Part shown: positions 24,758 to 28,712 of the stretch, piece after piece
Numbering within the stretch: position 1 is the first letter of the stretch
Layout of the letters: each line of letters begins with the position of its first letter
NCBI GenBank assembly: GCA_964645005.1
Contig: CAZXYS010000045.1
Span: forward strand, 1 to 28,712
Direction of reading: 5' to 3'
Length of the DNA: 28,712 bases
From: CAZXYS01 sp964645005
GTDB taxonomy: Bacteria > Bacteroidota > Ignavibacteria > Kapaibacteriales > UBA2268
The notes under the pieces: generated by a model
Database searches by the model: none
What the model was told of the DNA's origin: nothing
The model's input: only the letters and a program-made list of their open reading frames with translations
Position numbers and translations under genes: made by a program

Positions 24758-24790
24758 GGATGCGCTGCACCATTAGCGTGTGGCGCACCC
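24758..24790. terminator. Hairpin between convergent genes
   Basis: TGCGC (24761-24765) pairs with GCGCA (24783-24787), extended by GG/CC across one mismatch. It lies between the stop of the ATP-grasp fusion gene (24750) and that of the MarC gene (24809). No clear T-run follows on either strand, so termination is only suggested by position. Confidence 0.35.
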
Positions 24791-24808
24791 GGCAAAATTA
24801 TTCAATAA

Positions 24809-25423
24809 TCATAACCCGCCTATCCATTCGGCTACCCCGCTCATGATCATTTCGACCGATATCATACCTGCCACCAGTGCAGTGACACGTCCGGTTATTT
24901 CTATATACCTGTGGACAAGCTTTTCATTCCGCCATTGAATATACTCATAGACATTTTTCATAAATATCATTGAAATGACTGATAAAAACAAAGCGATGAA
25001 TATTGATAACAACGCATGAGGTGTATCCAGTCTCTGACCGGTAATAACGCTCGCGCTGACTGTTGCAGGTCCAATCATGATAGGCATAGCTATCGAACCG
25101 GAAATATGCCCCGGTTTGCCGCGTAGTTCCTTGAATGCTTCGTATCCTACAAAAACAAATCTAAGTCCGACGATCAAAAAAATCAACCCGCCGAAAATCT
25201 GGAAAGACGCAAATTTCACCTGGAATATATCAACAAATAATTTTTCACCAACCACTGCAACCAGAGCAAATACTATCAAACTTATCATCCCAGCTCTGAT
25301 CAGCACACGGGCAAATTCCGCTTTACTTAGCTCCTCTACTAAATCCAACAGATAAACTATTAATAGGAAGGGATTTAGCAGCACGAGCATTAAGGTTGTT
25401 GACTTTATAAACTGATCGATCAT
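24809..25423 (-). CDS. MarC family integral membrane protein
   Basis: This 204-aa hydrophobic protein has about six membrane segments in the MarC (UPF0056) pattern: a first helix with MLVLLNPFLLIVYLL, the middle FGGLIFLIVGLRFVF, the conserved re-entrant-like IAMPIMIGPATVSASVI, and two further helices near the end. The length is normal for the family. MarC proteins were once linked to antibiotic resistance, but that role was not upheld, and the molecular function remains unknown. It is divergent from the photolyase across 105 bp and convergent with the ATP-grasp fusion gene. Confidence 0.9.
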   Translation of the reverse strand: MIDQFIKSTTLMLVLLNPFLLIVYLLDLVEELSKAEFARVLIRAGMISLIVFALVAVVGEKLFVDIFQVKFASFQIFGGLIFLIVGLRFVFVGYEAFKELRGKPGHISGSIAMPIMIGPATVSASVITGQRLDTPHALLSIFIALFLSVISMIFMKNVYEYIQWRNEKLVHRYIEITGRVTALVAGMISVEMIMSGVAEWIGGL

Positions 25424-25528
25424 TTTGAATCCTTTTTAAATTAATTTTTTACTAATTCATATAAAAAATTGAACAAAATCGTTCACTATCTTTAAGTTCA
25501 ATACATTTTAAATTTAACTAATTTTTTA

Positions 25529-26872
25529 ATGAATAAAAACAGAATTCATACAATAAAAGCTGATATTTCGGGTGATGGACCCATTGTTTACTGGATGAGC
25601 CGCGACCAGCGAGCCGCCGACAACTGGGCTTTGCTCTATGCTCAACAGCTCGCTATGGAAAGGAAAGCGCCGCTGGCGGTGATTTTCTGCCTCGTACCGA
25701 ATTTCCTGAATGCCGCACGGAGACAATACGGCTTTATGATGCGCGGATTGAGCGAAACAGCCGAGAAATTCTATTCACTGAATATCCCATTTTTCCTTCG
25801 AAAAGGACAGCCGGAAACAGTTTTACCGGATTTTTTAAAGGAAGTAAAAGCCTCAGCACTCGTTTGTGACTTTGATCCGCTGCGGATCAAGAGAGACTGG
25901 CAGAGGTCGGTTGCTTCGTCGACAAAAATTCCATTTCATGAAGTTGATGCCCACAACATAGTCCCCTGCCGCATTGTCAGCGACAAGGAAGAACATGCTG
26001 CCTACACCATCCGCCCGAAAATCCAGCGACTGCTTCCGGATTATCTCGAGGAATTCCCCGAATTGAAGAGACATCCTTACAATTCGGCTAAATTTTCGGA
26101 AAAGTCGAGCAGCGGCGGATTTTATAACCCGAAAAATTATTCCGAGCCGGACGAAGTCCCCAATTTCACACCGGGCGAAAAAGCTGCTAAAAATATTCTT
26201 GACAATTTTATTCAAAATAAACTTGACAAATACTCGGAAAACAGGAATGATCCTTCTCTTGATGCTCAGTCAAATTTATCGCCATATCTTCATTTCGGGC
26301 ATATTTCGGCACAAAGAGCTGCGCTGGAAGTTATCAACGCCGACGCCAATGAACAGTCCAAAGACGCCTTCCTCGAGGAATTGATCGTTTGTCGAGAACT
26401 ATCCGACAACTTTTGCTTCCATAATGAAAATTATGACAATTTCGAATGTTTCCGCGGCTGGGCAAAGGAAACGCTGAATATCCACCGCCGCGACAGGCGG
26501 GAATACATCTACACCAGAGAACAATTCGAGATGGCTAGAACACACGATCAGGCATGGAACGCCGCACAAACAGAAATGACCGATACCGGCAAAATGCACG
26601 GCTATATGCGCATGTACTGGGCGAAGAAAATCCTCGAATGGAGCGCTTCCCCCGAAAAAGCCTTGGAAACCGCCATTTACCTGAATGACAAATATGAACT
26701 CGACGGACGTGATCCCAATGGCTATACCGGGATAGCATGGAGTATCGGCGGCGTCCACGACCGCGGCTGGACGGAACGCCCGATCTTCGGAAAAATCAGA
26801 TATATGAACTACAACGGATTAAAAAGAAAATTCAAAATTAAGGAATATATTGATAAATACTTGAAGATATGA
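25529..26872 (+). CDS. phr: Class II CPD photolyase
   Basis: This 447-aa protein uses FADH- and light to split cyclobutane pyrimidine dimers in DNA. Class II hallmarks are clear: YWMSRDQRAADNWALLYA near the N-terminus (residues about 21-38), IRPKIQRLLPDYL in the middle, LSPYLHFGHIS, ELIVCRELSDNFCFHNENYD, HDQAWNAAQ followed by GKMHGYMRMYWAKKILEW, and NDKYELDGRDPNGYTGIAWSIGGVHDRGW in the FAD-binding C-terminal half. It is full length, with no truncation. It is divergent from the MarC gene. The TrpF-like gene follows after 140 bp on the same strand, but a long palindrome lies between, so co-transcription is uncertain. Confidence 0.95.
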   Translation: MNKNRIHTIKADISGDGPIVYWMSRDQRAADNWALLYAQQLAMERKAPLAVIFCLVPNFLNAARRQYGFMMRGLSETAEKFYSLNIPFFLRKGQPETVLPDFLKEVKASALVCDFDPLRIKRDWQRSVASSTKIPFHEVDAHNIVPCRIVSDKEEHAAYTIRPKIQRLLPDYLEEFPELKRHPYNSAKFSEKSSSGGFYNPKNYSEPDEVPNFTPGEKAAKNILDNFIQNKLDKYSENRNDPSLDAQSNLSPYLHFGHISAQRAALEVINADANEQSKDAFLEELIVCRELSDNFCFHNENYDNFECFRGWAKETLNIHRRDRREYIYTREQFEMARTHDQAWNAAQTEMTDTGKMHGYMRMYWAKKILEWSASPEKALETAIYLNDKYELDGRDPNGYTGIAWSIGGVHDRGWTERPIFGKIRYMNYNGLKRKFKIKEYIDKYLKI

Positions 26873-26893
26873 GCTTTACACAGAACTGCTTCC

Positions 26894-26999
26894 AAATTTC
26901 GATTTGAATTCTATTTTTCAGAAAAGCTGTGCTTTGACAAATCTATAGCAAAGTACAACTTTGCATAAAACTAACATTACTAAATCGAAATTTAGTAAT
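26894..26999. repeat. Long imperfect palindrome upstream of the TrpF-like gene
   Basis: AAATTTCGATTT (26894-26905) is mirrored by AAATCGAAATTT (26982-26993). Inside, AAAGCTGTGCTTTG (26923-26936) is mirrored by CAAAGTACAACTTT (26949-26962) with two mismatches. The right end can also fold alone: ATTACTAAAT (26976-26985), loop CGAA, ATTTAGTAAT (26990-26999). That hairpin ends exactly where the SD GAGGAG of the next gene begins (27000-27005). It may be a photolyase 3' end hairpin, a leader affecting translation of the TrpF-like gene, or a miniature repeat element. Confidence 0.6.
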
Positions 27000-27012
27000 G
27001 AGGAGATATTAA

Positions 27013-27702
27013 ATGAGCTTTACACTACCATACCCGCTAATCCAAGTCGCCGGCATAAAAAGCCGCGAAGACGCAGAGATGATGATATCCGGCGGCGTCA
27101 ATTCATTAGGCTTTCCTCTGCGCCTCGATATCAACGTCGAAGACATGCCTGAAACCGAAGCCGCCAAAATCATCCCCGACATCAAGCCGCCTGTCTATCC
27201 CGTACTTATCACCTATCTCGACAAAGCTGATGAAATAATCGCTTTCAGCAGATATCTTGGAACAAACATAGTCCAACTGCACGGAGAGATTGACTTTAAA
27301 GAAATCGAATTAATTAAGTCAAAAAGCGATCAATTCATAATTAAAAGCCTGATTGTCGGCAAATATGATTCAAAAGAATTAAAAGAACAGATCGAAGATT
27401 ATTCTAAGTTCGCAGACGCTTTCATCACTGATACATACGATCCCTCAACCGGCGCTGTCGGCGCCACCGGCAAAGTCCACGACTGGAGCATAAGCAGGCG
27501 GATAGTGGAAATAAGCGAAAAACCCGTTATCCTTGCCGGCGGCTTGAATCCGGCGAATGTTGCCGACGCCATCCGCACAGTCCAGCCCTATGGCGTCGAT
27601 TCCCACTCAGGCGTGGAAGACGAGAACGGGAATAATGATCCCTCGCTCGTGAAGGAATTTGTAAGTAATGCGATCCGGACTTTTAAAGAATACCCCACAT
27701 AA
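27013..27702 (+). CDS. Phosphoribosylanthranilate isomerase-like (TrpF-like) protein lacking the catalytic cysteine
   Basis: This 229-aa (beta/alpha)8-barrel resembles TrpF: the opening strand IQVAGIKSREDA (10-21, compare KICGIT..EDA), NIVQLHG (85-91), FITDT with the likely general acid/base D140, GATGKVHDW (150-158, compare GGTG..FDW), ILAGGLNPANV (173-183) and VDSHSGVE (compare VDVSSGVE). In true TrpF the first motif contains the catalytic Cys; here that place is A13. Other departures are GFPLRLDINVEDM instead of GFxFxxxSPR, and the TYDPSTGAVG insertion. It may therefore not isomerise PRA; a related sugar-phosphate or unknown substrate is possible. No other trp gene is in the window. A strong SD (GAGGAG) lies 7 nt before ATG. 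Confidence 0.8.
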   Translation: MSFTLPYPLIQVAGIKSREDAEMMISGGVNSLGFPLRLDINVEDMPETEAAKIIPDIKPPVYPVLITYLDKADEIIAFSRYLGTNIVQLHGEIDFKEIELIKSKSDQFIIKSLIVGKYDSKELKEQIEDYSKFADAFITDTYDPSTGAVGATGKVHDWSISRRIVEISEKPVILAGGLNPANVADAIRTVQPYGVDSHSGVEDENGNNDPSLVKEFVSNAIRTFKEYPT

Positions 27703-27735
27703 AAAAAGCGGAGCCTGGTAAACCCCGCTTTTCTT
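27703..27735. terminator. Bidirectional terminator
   Basis: AAAAGCGG is mirrored by CCGCTTTT (27725-27732), with one extra G-C pair past a mismatch, and gives an A/T tract on both sides. It separates the convergent TrpF-like (+) and ferritin (-) genes, whose stop codons are 52 bp apart. Confidence 0.8.
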
Positions 27736-27754
27736 AGATAATTTACTTAGATTT

Positions 27755-28267
27755 TTATTGCTGCTGTTGATCACTAACTTGAGTTCTGCCTTTTAGCTCA
27801 TTATCAAGCATGAACAAACCGCCCTTGGAATCACCGGCAAGCTTCAGCCTGTCAACAATCTCACTAACTGTAGATTCTTCTTCCACCTGTTCGGTAATAA
27901 ACCACTGCAGCATAACATTGGTTGCATGATCGCTTTCTGAAACTGCTAGGTCGGCAAGTTGATTTATGCTTTCGCTTATCATCTCTTCATGCTTCAATGC
28001 TTCTTCAAAACCGTTTAAGGGGCTTTCCCATTCCGAGGGAACAGAAGCTACTTCACCAATCTGGACCATACCCCCGCGATCGAGAACATAATCAAATATC
28101 TTCAATGCATGTCCCATCTCTTCCTGAGCCTGTACTCTCATCCAATTTGCAAACCCATTAAGATTGATTGAATGATAATAAGCTGCCATCGCAAGATACA
28201 GATTCGATGAATACATTTCCTTCGTGATTTGCTTATTTAAAGCATCCTGCATTACTTTCTTTAACAT
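27755..28267 (-). CDS. ftnA: Ferritin (non-haem, FtnA-type)
   Basis: The protein is a 170-aa four-helix-bundle iron storage protein that oxidises Fe(II) and stores it in a 24-mer. With the start at 28267 the di-iron residues fall at E17, E50, H53, E94, Q127 and E130, the same numbering as E. coli FtnA; the contexts are TKEMYSS, QEEMGH, KHEEM and TEQVEEE. All are present, so the ferroxidase centre should be intact. The start is ATG at 28267 with AAAGGTG 6-7 nt upstream; an in-frame GTG at 28276 lies within that SD and is unlikely. The Gln-rich tail (DQQQQ) is of no known role. No Fur box was identified. Confidence 0.95.
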   Translation of the reverse strand: MLKKVMQDALNKQITKEMYSSNLYLAMAAYYHSINLNGFANWMRVQAQEEMGHALKIFDYVLDRGGMVQIGEVASVPSEWESPLNGFEEALKHEEMISESINQLADLAVSESDHATNVMLQWFITEQVEEESTVSEIVDRLKLAGDSKGGLFMLDNELKGRTQVSDQQQQ

Positions 28268-28430
28268 GATTTTCACCTTTTTTTATTAATAATAAGTTTA
28301 TTGATTTATTTATATATAATTTAATTTTATATGCTTAACTACCAATAAACTTTGTTTTCTATAATTAAAATTTTAACGTAAAATAAGAGCTTTTATTTGA
28401 TTTTTTCACAGGTAAGATAAACCCACATTC

Positions 28431-28568
28431 TGCATTAGAAAAGTTGATTCTGCTAGTAAGTATTGCAACAAAGTGCTTTAGCACTTTGCGAAGGAACTGG
28501 AAAACTTCGCAACACCAGCAAGCTAAAGCATGCTGTTGCAAGTGATTACAAATAAATGTACATATTTA
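28431..28568 (+). repeat. Repeat family A, copy 3
   Basis: Direct copy of 20181-20319 and 22071-22206. Here the left hairpin is perfect: CAAAGTGC-TTTA-GCACTTTG. The right block GCAAGCTAAAGCATGCTGTTGC mirrors the left GCAAC..TGCTTTAGC. It is followed by another hairpin (CCGGG 28578-28582, ATAAAT/ATTTAT 28589-28603, CCCGG 28604-28608). The stretch 28268-28430, between ferritin and this repeat, is AT-rich and shows nothing else to me. Confidence 0.7.
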
Positions 28569-28665
28569 ATGAAAATTCCGGGTTTAAGATAAATATGATT
28601 TATCCCGGATATTTCATTCGAAATCATCAATCCTACTAACATAATACAATTTGATAATTTAGAAG

Positions 28666-28712
28666 AACCACCCCGTAAAGCCTTCGGCTTCACTCCCCTC
28701 CTTACTAAGGAG
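28666..28712. repeat. Hairpin repeat family E, copy 2 (cut by window end)
   Basis: AACCACCCC, then a small AAGCC-TTC-GGCTT hairpin, then CTCCCCTCCTTA and CTAAGGAG. The block order matches 6885-6920, apart from the extra small hairpin. The right part lies beyond the window. Confidence 0.5.

Noticed and set aside
26876..27012. trp attenuator or T-box leader
   Set aside because: No leader peptide with tandem Trp codons, no T-box sequence and no U-tract after the hairpin.
28268..28276. GTG start of ferritin
   Set aside because: The GTG forms part of the SD AAAGGTG for the ATG at 28267, and only that ATG gives standard ferritin numbering.

Overview
The window reads like a chromosomal segment of a Gram-negative member of the Bacteroidota/Chlorobi/Ignavibacteriota (FCB) assemblage. 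The grounds are moderate GC coding DNA set in very AT-rich spacers, several exported beta-barrel-like proteins that end in aromatic or hydrophobic residues, a relaxed lipobox, a VWA+OmpA protein, a cytoplasmic GH57 enzyme and a class II photolyase. An Ignavibacteria-like lineage is my best guess, not a demonstrated assignment. No rRNA, tRNA, CRISPR array, phage gene or transposase was seen.

Layout. 1-351: repeat debris and a hairpin. 352-2283 (-): a PepF-type peptidase with an export/lipoprotein signal. 2538-4451 (+): a long KamA-family radical SAM aminomutase homologue. It converges on an aldehyde dehydrogenase at 4590-6071 (-), with a strong shared terminator between them. 6277-6822 (+): a small outer-membrane protein. 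7084-9180 (+): a cytoplasmic GH57 enzyme. 9388-10731 (-): a VWA+OmpA envelope protein. 10944-16516 (-): a three-gene unit made of one membrane-anchored 766-aa periplasmic protein and two predicted outer-membrane barrels. 16958-19754 (+): a trkA-trkH potassium uptake operon.

19755-22539 is the most unusual stretch. A lone radical SAM gene with extra cysteines (20541-21830) lies inside several hundred bases of dispersed palindromic repeats. Two of the repeat families (B, C) occur on its two sides in inverted orientation and mirrored order, so the gene sits in a 2.6-kb unit with long imperfect inverted repeats. Family A (about 138 bp) appears three times in the window, all in one orientation.

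22540-24750 (+) encodes an apparent fusion of a GshB/RimK-like ATP-grasp ligase with an N-formylglutamate amidohydrolase. It is followed by a MarC-family membrane protein (-), a class II CPD photolyase (+), a TrpF-like barrel whose usual catalytic cysteine is alanine (+), and a ferritin (-). A long imperfect palindrome fills the photolyase/TrpF-like spacer and ends against the strong ribosome-binding site of the TrpF-like gene.

Most genes are independent units (often convergent or divergent). The only convincing operons are trkA-trkH and the 766-aa/barrel/barrel set. Best candidates for something undescribed are the envelope trio, the ATP-grasp/amidohydrolase fusion with its radical SAM neighbour, the cysteine-less TrpF-like protein, and the repeat-bounded radical SAM unit. 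All function statements come from reading motifs by eye; no search was run.
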